In this document: piece by piece, positions 7,953-15,197 of the stretch | Position numbering within the stretch: the first letter of the stretch is position 1 | How the letters are laid out: every line of letters begins with the position of its first letter | Source: SKIA01 sp047602905 | GTDB lineage: Archaea > Nanobdellota > Nanobdellia > Woesearchaeales > SKIA01 | NCBI GenBank assembly: GCA_047602905.1 | Contig: JBLKOP010000004.1 | Span: 39,127-103,126, forward strand | Reading direction: 5' to 3' | DNA length: 64,000 bases | The notes under the pieces: generated by a model | The model's input: the letters and a program-made list of their open reading frames with translations, nothing else | Told to the model about the DNA's origin: nothing | The model's database searches: none | Program-made: the position numbers and the translations under genes

Positions 7953-8830
7953 GTTCTTAGGTATCGTAGTGTATTATTGCGCGGTCTTAGCTTCCAGAGT
8001 ATCTTGATTGCTTGTGTTGTTGTTATGTTTCCTATGAGTACGATGACTTCTTCTTTGTTACTTGTTGTTTCTTCGTTGTACAGGCCTGCTGCGTAGTGGA
8101 ATCGTTTGTTTCCTATGATTCCTTTTGCTCGTGTTATTGTTGGGTTGTTTGCGAGGAGTTTTTGTAGTTGTTGCGTTGTTGTTCTTGTTCGTATCGTCAG
8201 TGAGTTGCTTGCGTGTCGCGTTTTTTGTACGGGTTTTGTGTGCAGCGTTGCTTGCGGGGTTTTTTGGAGTTGTTTGTAGGTTGGTTTGTTTGTGTATATC
8301 TTTGCTTGTTTGTTTATTGTTTGTATTTCTTCTTGTAGTTGTTTCGTGTTTTTTACGAGGTCTGTTTTGCTTATGATTACTACGCTGCTGTTGCGTATTT
8401 GTTGTTTGGTTACTTCTCCTAGTGTTCTTGTTTTTTCGTGTTGTTTGGCGTCTATGACGGTTATTATTGCTCTTGTTGGTGTGTTTTGCTCACTTAGGAA
8501 GTTGATGAGTGGTTGTGGGTGTGCGAGTCCTGTTGTTTCAATAAACAACACCTCTGGTTTGTGTTTGGTAATGATTTCTTTGAGTTGTTCTTCTAGTTCG
8601 TCTTGTTTGTTGCAGCACACGCAGCCGTTACTGAGTTGTTGTACTGGGTATCCGTATCCTTGTAGTTCTTCTCCGTCTAGTGCTTTGCTTGCTGTTTCGT
8701 TTATGAGTGCTGCTGCTTGCACGTTTTTTGGTATCGTGCTTAGGAGTTTTTTTAGTGTTGTTGTTTTTCCTGCTCCTAGGTATCCTGTTACGAGTATGAG
8801 GTTAGTAGAAGCTTGTTTGTGCTGTTTCAT
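7919..8830 (-). CDS. COG0523/CobW-type G3E GTPase, metallochaperone
   Basis: The protein has 303 residues. GYLGAGKTTTLKKLL (about residue 16) is the P-loop, and NGCVCCNKQDEL (about residue 69) is the metal-binding CxCC motif of the COG0523 family. ISKTDLV takes the place of the NKxD guanine-recognition motif. A CobW C-terminal domain follows. Family members use GTP hydrolysis to deliver Zn, Fe or Co to client proteins. The start overlaps the CxxC membrane-protein gene by 29 bases. That gene, the CPC-motif gene and this one probably form one transcript led by a Fur-box-like palindrome. The 3' end is the source of a 34-bp direct repeat. Confidence 0.85.
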   Translation of the reverse strand: MKQHKQASTNLILVTGYLGAGKTTTLKKLLSTIPKNVQAAALINETASKALDGEELQGYGYPVQQLSNGCVCCNKQDELEEQLKEIITKHKPEVLFIETTGLAHPQPLINFLSEQNTPTRAIITVIDAKQHEKTRTLGEVTKQQIRNSSVVIISKTDLVKNTKQLQEEIQTINKQAKIYTNKPTYKQLQKTPQATLHTKPVQKTRHASNSLTIRTRTTTQQLQKLLANNPTITRAKGIIGNKRFHYAAGLYNEETTSNKEEVIVLIGNITTTQAIKILWKLRPRNNTLRYLRTHAAEILRMQQ

Positions 8831-9104
8831 TTTTGTCTTTTGTAAAGTAGTCTAGCCAGAGCAGTAATATTACGAGGTATGCTATGTCTGGTCGTTGGAG
8901 GATGAGTACGGTAAGAAAGAGTATAAGTGCTCCTGCGAATTTTATTTGACACGTTGCGCAGCTGATTCCGTGGCTTATGAGTACAAATAATCTCCATGCT
9001 GTGTATCCTCCTGCTAGTATTACGAGTAGTCCTAGAAACGTTGCTTGTGCGAGTACTAATAGCAGAGTTAGTGCGATGTATGCTACGAGTTTTATGGTTT
9101 TCAT
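8802..9104 (-). CDS. small membrane protein with SHGISCxxCQ motif, paralog A
   Basis: The protein has 100 residues with three predicted membrane helices. Between helices 2 and 3 is ISHGISCATCQIKFAG, a His followed by a CxxC pair at the membrane face. The C-terminus keeps LWLDYFTKDK and ends in SFY. It is clearly paralogous to the product of 9646-9954 (SHGISSCSSCQFKLLG, LWLDFVAKDK, SFY). I do not recognise a named family. The conserved His and Cys, with a cobW-type gene overlapping downstream, suggest metal or thiol chemistry at the membrane; this is inference. Confidence 0.65.
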   Translation of the reverse strand: MKTIKLVAYIALTLLLVLAQATFLGLLVILAGGYTAWRLFVLISHGISCATCQIKFAGALILFLTVLILQRPDIAYLVILLLWLDYFTKDKNETAQTSFY

Positions 9105-9128
9105 GTGTTATTGCGAGTAATTATCAAG

Positions 9129-9584
9129 TTATATATGTTTTGTTTGGTGTTCTGTTGTGCAGCAAGTTGGTTGGGATGGTTTGTACCAAAGCCTAGTTAG
9201 CTTATACGCTGCTAAACTCACTACTAACGCTAGTGATGCTCCTCCATAAGTTGCTAGGTCGTGTGCGTGCTCGATATCGTTTCTATATGTTTGAATTTCT
9301 TCTTGCACGCTTGTTTCTAGAGTTGTAGGGTTTGGGTGCATTTTAAGAAAAGGCATTGTATCAAGAGTTGGTGTTTGTTGGTAGAGTCCAAGTTGTTTTC
9401 CTGTGTTGTACGTAAATCCCACTGCTTTGTGTTCTTGTGCTTTCATAAATGCTCCTACTGTTGTTCCTGAAAGAACTCCTCCTGCTATTGCAGGAGGAAG
9501 GCAAGGACATATTGTTGTGTGAAAAACTACTTGTCCTCCTACAAGCGAAGCGGCCAATTGTACTTGTTCTTTTAATGGCTTCAT
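9129..9584 (-). CDS. membrane protein with intramembrane CPC motif
   Basis: The protein has 151 residues. HTTICPCLPPAIAGGVLSG lies in a hydrophobic segment near residues 22-45; Cys-Pro-Cys inside a membrane helix is the transport-site motif of P1B heavy-metal ATPases, but no ATPase domain is present here. A second helix lies near residues 110-132 (LATYGGASLALVVSLAAY). The tail carries CC and two His. It is the first gene of a presumed operon with the CxxC protein and the cobW-type GTPase, just downstream of a TATA-like element and a Fur-box-like palindrome. A metal-binding or metal-transport role is inference; no family was recognised. Confidence 0.6.
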   Translation of the reverse strand: MKPLKEQVQLAASLVGGQVVFHTTICPCLPPAIAGGVLSGTTVGAFMKAQEHKAVGFTYNTGKQLGLYQQTPTLDTMPFLKMHPNPTTLETSVQEEIQTYRNDIEHAHDLATYGGASLALVVSLAAYKLTRLWYKPSQPTCCTTEHQTKHI

Positions 9585-9605
9585 GCGTGCAGAGAAACAC
9601 GACCT

Positions 9606-9616
9606 ACTTAAAAACC
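9606..9616 (-). promoter_or_regulatory. TATA-like promoter element of the CPC/CxxC/cobW operon
   Basis: Read on the minus strand this is GGTTTTTAAGT. Its centre is about 27 bases upstream of the ATG at 9584, the spacing expected for a leaderless archaeal transcript. The Fur-box-like palindrome begins only 5 bases further upstream, where it would overlap the BRE/TFB contact region. Confidence 0.5.
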
Positions 9617-9620
9617 TTAT

Positions 9621-9635
9621 TGATATTGATTATCA
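9621..9635. promoter_or_regulatory. Fur/Zur-box-like palindrome upstream of the metal operon
   Basis: TGATATTGATTATCA matches the bacterial 7-1-7 Fur motif TGATAATnATTATCA at 13 of its 14 specified positions. It lies between the stop codon of the CxxC paralog B gene (9646-9954) and the TATA-like element of the CPC gene, directly abutting the promoter. A repressor of the Fur/Zur or DtxR class bound here would control the operon encoding the CobW-type metallochaperone. The regulator gene is not in the window. By-eye motif matching is the only evidence. Confidence 0.5.
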
Positions 9636-9645
9636 TTAACTATGT

Positions 9646-9954
9646 TTAGTAGAAAGAAACAACCCCTCCTTGGTGCTTATCTTTAGCAACGAAGTCAAGC
9701 CAAAGATAAAACACAAAAAAGTACGCTACCTCAACGCGAGAAAACACGAGTACAGTAACAAAAACAATACCTGCTCCTAAGAGTTTAAACTGACAAGAAG
9801 AACAACTACTTATTCCGTGAGAGAACAAAATACTCGTTCTCCATAACAAAAACAACCCTGCAAATAACACAAGAAACGATAAGAAAGACTCAGAAAACAA
9901 CACCAACCAACAAGTAAGCAACCCATACACAACCACTAATACTTCACGTAACAT
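9646..9954 (-). CDS. small membrane protein with SHGISSCxxCQ motif, paralog B
   Basis: The protein has 102 residues and three predicted membrane helices. FSHGISSCSSCQFKLLG, YLWLDFVAKDK and the terminal SFY align with paralog A (8802-9104). ATG 9954 is chosen over ATG 9966 for two reasons: a TATTTATG box is centred 28 bases before it, and the SHGIS motif then falls at residue 45, matching paralog A (residue 44). Codons here are T/G-ending on the coding strand, whereas paralog A is A/C-ending, so the DNA similarity is low. It stops 11 bases from the Fur-box-like site. Function is unknown. Confidence 0.65.
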   Translation of the reverse strand: MLREVLVVVYGLLTCWLVLFSESFLSFLVLFAGLFLLWRTSILFSHGISSCSSCQFKLLGAGIVFVTVLVFSRVEVAYFFVFYLWLDFVAKDKHQGGVVSFY

Positions 9955-9998
9955 ACCATAAAACATACAAAAACAAGTATTTATGTCTTTAGGAGCAG

Positions 9999-10009
9999 CC
10001 TTTAAGAAG
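9999..10009 (+). promoter_or_regulatory. TATA-like promoter element of the sufE-gpmI operon
   Basis: CCTTTAAGAAG is centred 28 bases before the ATG at 10032. The short interval between the divergent paralog B gene and sufE holds only the two promoters. Confidence 0.4.
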
Positions 10010-10031
10010 AATTACTGCATCACTACAGAAC

Positions 10032-10436
10032 ATGTCACTTACAGAAATACAAGAAGACTTACAAACACTCTCAGCAAGAGAGCGTTTCATCTACCTTATC
10101 GAGTTAGGAGAAGAACTTCCAGAATACCCTGAAGAGTATAAAACAAAGAAGTTTGAAGTACAAGGCTGCCAATCACATGCATATATTAGAGCAACAACAA
10201 ACAACAACAAAATCCAATTACAAGGGTTTGCAAACGCAAAAGTCGTTCGCGGATACATCTACATACTCTTGCAAGCCCTCAATAACAAATCAGCACAAGA
10301 AATTCTTGCAAGCAAACAACAAATAAACTCTTTCATCCAACAAACAGGACTAAACACCACAACACAAACCAGTAGAGCAGACGCGTTTAGCAACCTCTAC
10401 AACCACATACAACAAGAAGTAAGAAAACTCTCATAA
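10032..10436 (+). CDS. sufE: SufE-family sulfur acceptor
   Basis: The protein has 134 residues, the full family length. The motif QGCQSHAYI places the active-site Cys at residue 46, as in SufE GCQSxVW. The family accepts persulfide sulfur from a SufS/CsdA cysteine desulfurase and stimulates it for Fe-S cluster building. No desulfurase, SufBC or scaffold gene is in this window, so its partners lie elsewhere. The coding strand is strongly A/C-rich (CAA, ACA, AAC), in contrast with the T/G-rich plus strand before 9.6 kb. It precedes gpmI by 33 bases. Confidence 0.88.
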   Translation: MSLTEIQEDLQTLSARERFIYLIELGEELPEYPEEYKTKKFEVQGCQSHAYIRATTNNNKIQLQGFANAKVVRGYIYILLQALNNKSAQEILASKQQINSFIQQTGLNTTTQTSRADAFSNLYNHIQQEVRKLS

Positions 10437-10469
10437 CGCTTTTAAAGGAGAACGAAGAGTATATTCTTT

Positions 10470-11993
10470 GTGAGCAACAAAAAAGTTCTTCTAATCATTC
10501 GTGACGGATACGGACAAAGAAAACAAGCAAGTGATAACGCTGAGAAACTCGCACACACACCTTGTAACGACAAACTTCTACAAACAAGACCGCATTGCTT
10601 ACTACAAACGTGCGCAGAAGCAGTTGGTCTTCCAAAAAACACTATGGGCGGAAGCGAGGTAGGTCACGTAACGATAGGAAGTGGAAGAATTATTTGGCAG
10701 AACTTAGAGCTTATTAACAGAAGTATCAAGGACAAAAGCTTTTTCTCAAAGCAAGCATTCATTCAGCTCATCCAGCAAGCAAAGAAAAACAACAAAATAA
10801 TACATCTAGCAGGCTTACTACAAGATAAAGGAGTGCACGCGCACCAAGAACACCTCTTCGCCCTTCTACGACTCTGCAAACAACAAGAAGTCCCTAGAGA
10901 ACAAGTACATATACATATCTTCAGCGACGGAAGAGACAGCCCTCCAAGAAGCCTAGACACATACGTACAGCAACTCCAAGAAGTACAAGAAGAAACCCAA
11001 GTAGGAGTAATAAAAACACTTATTGGTCGCTACTACGCAATGGACCGAGATACTCGATGGCAAAGAACAAAACAAGCCTACGACTTACTCACACAAGCAA
11101 AGGGCAGCAGGCACGAAACAATACAAGAAGCTATACAAGAAGCAAGAAACGCAGATGAAGATGATGAGTTCATAACAGCAAAAGTAATTGGTACCTTCAC
11201 AGGAATTCAAGACGGCGACGTACTAATCATGTATAATTACCGTACTGATCGCGTTCGTCAACTCTGCAAAGCACTTCTTCAAGAAGACTTCAACGAGTTT
11301 AAAACAACACACCCAGCAATAGACATGGCTGTTATGACTAGCTACTACAATGACATACCTGCAAGAGTAGCGTTTAGTAACGACATACCAAAGAATACTC
11401 TAGGAGAAGTAGTTGCTAACAACAATCTTTCTCAGCTACGTATTTCTGAGACAGAAAAGTATCCTCACGTAACATTCTTCTTTAATGGACAACAAGAACA
11501 GCCCTTTACGCAAGAAAAACGAGTTCTTATCCCTAGCCCTCGAGAAGTCTCTACGTATGACCAAAAACCAGAGATGTCCATACACGAAATAACAAGCTCA
11601 CTAGTACAAGAGCTAGACACACAAAAGCACTCGCTTGTCGTAGTTAATTTTGTTAACGCAGACATGGTAGGCCACACAGGAAAACTAGCTGCAGCAATCA
11701 AAGCAGTTGAGGCAGTGGATGCTTGTCTACAACAAACTCTTGACGCTGCACTAACAAACAACTACGAAGTGCTCGTATTTGCTGATCACGGTAACTGTGA
11801 AGAAATGGCTGGCGAGCACCAAACAAGCCACACACTTAACGATGTTGATTGCATCTTAGTAAGTAATACGCTCACAAACGTTTCTTTACGCAACGGAGGT
11901 CTTGCAGACATAGCTCCTACAGCACTTACCTTACTTGGTCTAGAAATCCCCTCTGAGATGACTGGACAAAGCTTACTAGAGGATATATCATGA
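10470..11993 (+). CDS. gpmI: 2,3-bisphosphoglycerate-independent phosphoglycerate mutase, bacterial type
   Basis: The protein has 507 residues, the length of the bacterial/plant GpmI form rather than the shorter archaeal ApgM. IIRDGYG near the N-terminus provides the first metal ligand. MGGSEVGH holds the phosphoserine (Ser62). FADHGNCE and a terminal TALTLLGLEIP block are typical C-terminal features. It interconverts 3- and 2-phosphoglycerate using two metal ions, usually Mn. The start is GTG 10470. The aldolase gene overlaps its stop by 4 bases. Codons drift from A-ending to more T-ending along the operon. Confidence 0.93.
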   Translation: MSNKKVLLIIRDGYGQRKQASDNAEKLAHTPCNDKLLQTRPHCLLQTCAEAVGLPKNTMGGSEVGHVTIGSGRIIWQNLELINRSIKDKSFFSKQAFIQLIQQAKKNNKIIHLAGLLQDKGVHAHQEHLFALLRLCKQQEVPREQVHIHIFSDGRDSPPRSLDTYVQQLQEVQEETQVGVIKTLIGRYYAMDRDTRWQRTKQAYDLLTQAKGSRHETIQEAIQEARNADEDDEFITAKVIGTFTGIQDGDVLIMYNYRTDRVRQLCKALLQEDFNEFKTTHPAIDMAVMTSYYNDIPARVAFSNDIPKNTLGEVVANNNLSQLRISETEKYPHVTFFFNGQQEQPFTQEKRVLIPSPREVSTYDQKPEMSIHEITSSLVQELDTQKHSLVVVNFVNADMVGHTGKLAAAIKAVEAVDACLQQTLDAALTNNYEVLVFADHGNCEEMAGEHQTSHTLNDVDCILVSNTLTNVSLRNGGLADIAPTALTLLGLEIPSEMTGQSLLEDIS

Positions 11994-12916
11994 AAAAATT
12001 AACGAAAAAAGATGTTATAGTACCGGCGAGTTGCTTACCTGAAGAACGAGAGCACTACATAAAAAGATATTTAGCAGCAACAAAGCACACAGGAAATCTG
12101 ATGTTGTTTGCGGGTGATCAAAAAATTGAGGATCTCAACAAAGATTTTTATGGAGAGGACGCTCATCCTGATGATAACGACCCAGAGCACTTATTTCGTA
12201 TAGCAAGCCAAGGAGAGGTTGGTGTTTTTGCTGCTCAGCACGGACTCATTAGTCGCTACGCAGCTGATTACCCAACCGTTCGTTACCTTGTAAAAATGAA
12301 TTCCCGAACTAATCTTGTTTCTAAGCAACAAATGGAGCCTGTTAGTCAGTCTCTAGTAGATTTTCATCACGTTCTCCAACTTATTGAAGGAGGAGTAGAT
12401 GTTGTTGGTATAGGCTACACAGTGTATTTGGGTAGTGAGCACGAAGCAGTCATGCTCTCAGAAGCAGGTCGGTTCATTGCTGAAGCTCACCGGCACGGGT
12501 TACTCGCTGTTTTGTGGATGTATCCTCGCGGAGAAGCAGTAAAGAACGAGTTTAGTGAGGATCTTATCGCTGGAGCTGCTGGTGTTGCTTGTAGTCTCGG
12601 TGCTGATTTTGTTAAAGTAAACCCTCCTCGTTGTCACAAAGACGGAAGTTTAGATGCTTCTCTTCTGCAACAAGCAGTTCTTGCTGCTGGCAGAACAGGC
12701 GTTATTACTTCTGGAGGAGGAGGTGTTTCTGCAGAAGAATTTTTAGAACGAACAGCGTCTCAGATACAGTTTGGTGTTCGTGGAAGCGCTACTGGCCGTA
12801 ACATTCATCAGCACGACTTAGCAACAGCTACTGCTATGTGCAACGCTCTTAACGCTATTGTTGTTGATCACGCAACCCTTGCTGAGGCTAAGCAGTTCTT
12901 TAAGCAAGCAGATTAA
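11990..12916 (+). CDS. class I fructose-bisphosphate aldolase, DeoC/FbaB family
   Basis: The protein has 308 residues in a TIM barrel of the archaeal class I aldolase group. DFVKVNPPR carries the Schiff-base Lys, and VITSGGGGVSAEEFLE is the phosphate-binding glycine loop. LMLFAGDQKIE near the N-terminus is also typical. It splits or forms fructose-1,6-bisphosphate without a metal. The ATGA overlap with gpmI couples their translation. The related 2-amino-3,7-dideoxy-D-threo-hept-6-ulosonate synthase is less likely, because no aromatic-pathway gene is nearby and the neighbours are glycolytic. Confidence 0.82.
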   Translation: MKKLTKKDVIVPASCLPEEREHYIKRYLAATKHTGNLMLFAGDQKIEDLNKDFYGEDAHPDDNDPEHLFRIASQGEVGVFAAQHGLISRYAADYPTVRYLVKMNSRTNLVSKQQMEPVSQSLVDFHHVLQLIEGGVDVVGIGYTVYLGSEHEAVMLSEAGRFIAEAHRHGLLAVLWMYPRGEAVKNEFSEDLIAGAAGVACSLGADFVKVNPPRCHKDGSLDASLLQQAVLAAGRTGVITSGGGGVSAEEFLERTASQIQFGVRGSATGRNIHQHDLATATAMCNALNAIVVDHATLAEAKQFFKQAD

Positions 12917-12955
12917 TAAACAAAGACCTGTACAGAGAGTACATATGGTAGGTGA

Positions 12956-14653
12956 GTGTTTGTGAGAGTTGAAAACACGGTTTTAGGTGTTCAAGAAGTA
13001 CGTAACCCTTCTGGTCTTGTTGCGAGTAACGGAAACTTCTTTTTGTTCTCAGCACAGCAAATAACGAGTTCTTGGGAGGGGCTGTACTTTTTTGATTCAG
13101 AAACGGTTAGTGCGCATAAGTTTCTTCACGCAGTACTTCCTCAAACACCTTCTTCTCGTCTCGTAGCAACTTCTCAAGCAGTTTTTCGCAGTTCTGAATC
13201 GTTCTCTGAAAAAATGTTTTTTCAGGAGAGCACGTGGATGTATGAAGCAAGAGGAGAGGGGGGTGTGGAGTTCTTTCTTGATGCTCGAGAAGCTAATGAT
13301 TATGACACGCAAGGACGTTTTCATACAATTACTGCTCTTGGGAGGTTTATCTTTCGTATTGACACAAAGGATGAATCGTTTTTTTTGCGCTCAAACACTC
13401 CTCTTCAGGAGCTTGATGAATGGGTTGAGCACTCAACGAGTTTTGATGCTTCTCGTGGGCAAGGGAGTTCTTGGTGGTCTCATAAGCGTATAAGGTTTTT
13501 TTGCTCTGGTGTTCTTCGTGTTGCTATTGCTCGCTCCTATGAGGAGTTGGTGCGCGTAGATTGGGGTGTTGTTCTTTCTGAGCGCTCGGATACGTTTTTT
13601 CTTGTTTCTTCTCAGCTTGAGGAATTAACTGTCAGTACGTCTTTTGGTCCTGCTGTTCTTGCGGGTTTTCCGTGGTTTACTCAGGTGTGGAGTCGTGATG
13701 AGGCTATTGCTCTTGGTGGGTTGTTTGTTCAAGAACGTTTTGCGGTTGCTAAAGAAATTCTTCTTCGTCAAGTTCTTCGTGTAGGTGAGGACGGGCGTAT
13801 TGCTAATCGTACTCCTGGTGCTGCTCTTGGGTGCGCTGATGGTGTTGGTTGGGTGTTTACTCGTTTGCACGAATTAGTTGTTAAGCAGCCTGGTTTGTTC
13901 TCACAAGAGGAGTTACGTGTATGTTATGATCAGTTGTGTTTGTCTCTTACGCGCTTACAAAAAAACTATTTTCGTGATGGTCTTGTCTTTAGTGCTGCTC
14001 AGGAGACGTGGATGGATACAGAAGGGTTTACTGGTGATACTCGTGAGGGGTTTTGTATTGAAATTCAAGCGCTTACTCTTCGTATGTTCTCTGCTGCTGA
14101 GTTCTTCTCTTCTCTTCTGGGTGAGCCTAGGGGTTTTTGGTCTTCTCAGCAGCAAGAGTTGCGCGTGCGTGTTCGTGAAGAGTTTTTTGTTGATGAGAAG
14201 CTCTGTGACCAAGCTGGTGTAGTTCTTGCTCGTCCTAACGCGTTTATTGCTGCGTATGTGTATCCGCAACTACTCTCTGTTGGTGAGTGGCGGGGAGTGT
14301 TTTCTTGGTTGATTGATCGTCTCTGGCTTTCTTGGGGCGGGTTTGCTACTATTGATGTGGATAATGAGTTGTTTTGTTTAGAGCATGCTGGGGTGAGTGA
14401 TGTTTCGTATCATCGAGGGGATAGTTGGTATTGGCTTAATGCGCTTGCAGGTGTTGTTTTGTCCTCTCACGAGCAGTTTCGTGTTTACGCGCAAGAAGTT
14501 GTTTCTTCGTGTGAGCGAGAACTTTCTTGTTTGGGCGTTGTTGGTCGGTTAAGTGAGATTAGTAGTGCTTCAGAACAAGTTGCTTTTGGGTGTTTTTCTC
14601 AGGCGTGGAGTGCTTCTATGCTTTTGGAGCTTCTTTCTTGTCTTGAGGAGTAG
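12956..14653 (+). CDS. glycogen debranching enzyme (amylo-alpha-1,6-glucosidase)
   Basis: The protein has 565 residues. An N-terminal beta-rich domain (about 1-230) is followed by an (alpha/alpha)6 barrel of the GDE C-terminal type. Key stretches are AGFPWFTQVWSRDEAIALGG, NRTPGAALGCADGVGW and AAQETWMDTEGFTGDTREG, with the carboxylates expected in GH133-like active sites. It removes alpha-1,6 branch stubs of glycogen. The start is GTG 12956, with in-frame GTG 12962 as an alternative behind GGTGAG. Its 3' end overlaps by 38 bases the broken tail of the convergent surface-protein gene. Confidence 0.85.
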   Translation: MFVRVENTVLGVQEVRNPSGLVASNGNFFLFSAQQITSSWEGLYFFDSETVSAHKFLHAVLPQTPSSRLVATSQAVFRSSESFSEKMFFQESTWMYEARGEGGVEFFLDAREANDYDTQGRFHTITALGRFIFRIDTKDESFFLRSNTPLQELDEWVEHSTSFDASRGQGSSWWSHKRIRFFCSGVLRVAIARSYEELVRVDWGVVLSERSDTFFLVSSQLEELTVSTSFGPAVLAGFPWFTQVWSRDEAIALGGLFVQERFAVAKEILLRQVLRVGEDGRIANRTPGAALGCADGVGWVFTRLHELVVKQPGLFSQEELRVCYDQLCLSLTRLQKNYFRDGLVFSAAQETWMDTEGFTGDTREGFCIEIQALTLRMFSAAEFFSSLLGEPRGFWSSQQQELRVRVREEFFVDEKLCDQAGVVLARPNAFIAAYVYPQLLSVGEWRGVFSWLIDRLWLSWGGFATIDVDNELFCLEHAGVSDVSYHRGDSWYWLNALAGVVLSSHEQFRVYAQEVVSSCERELSCLGVVGRLSEISSASEQVAFGCFSQAWSASMLLELLSCLEE

Positions 14654-15197
14654 CGAGTGCTGCTTCTATGTCCTCATGCGTGTAGCCTGCTTGTTTGAGC
14701 TCCTCATTTATTTCTACGTCTTTTTTTCCTTGTAGCTTTCCTATTCGCATAAGGTTTTTGATTGCTTCTGCTTGCTCGGCTGCTTCTATGGCTGCTATTT
14801 CTTCTTGTATCTTTGCTCGTAGGTCTTCTTTCTTAAAGGTTTTTTCATACCATTGCTTGATAGTTTCTTGTTTTGTGTACGCGTAGTAACTGCCTCCTAT
14901 GAGGAGAAGCGCGAGTGCTGCTATTGCTGCGTAGAAGAGTAGCGAGTATTCTCTTGGTGGCTCTATTTGTATGTCTACTGTTACGAGTATTCGTTCTTCT
15001 ACGTTAAAGGTTCGTAGGATGAGTGAGTTTGTGCTTGTGAGGTTTTCTCCTTCTGGTGGGATGTATTGTAGGGTGATGTTTCTTCTTTCTCCTGGAAAGA
15101 GTGTGAGGAATTGTTCGCTAATAACTGCTCTTGGTTCTTGGTCTCGTAGAGAAGCGGTTACTTCTATGTTTGTGTCAAGGAGGTTTTCTATTTGTAC
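14616..15197 (-). pseudogene. detached 3' part of the surface-protein gene: anchor helix and tail
   Basis: The reading frame of 15198-17426 continues after its TAA for 193 codons to a TAG at 14616-14618. It encodes the rest of an Ig-like domain (VQIENLLDTNIEVTASLRDQ), a membrane helix (LLFYAAIAALALLLIGG) and a charged cytoplasmic tail (KEDLRAKIQEEIAAIEAAEQ). No ATG or GTG codon occurs in this frame until far into the tail, so it has no start of its own. The intact product would be 936 residues. This is either a fresh nonsense mutation, a sequencing error, or stop-codon readthrough. Confidence 0.75.

Noticed and set aside
8125..8855. Open plus-strand frames opposite cobW, rich in Val, Leu, Cys and Phe
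   Set aside because: They are shadows of the A/C-rich minus-strand cobW gene, which has full family motifs; low-complexity composition and no promoter.
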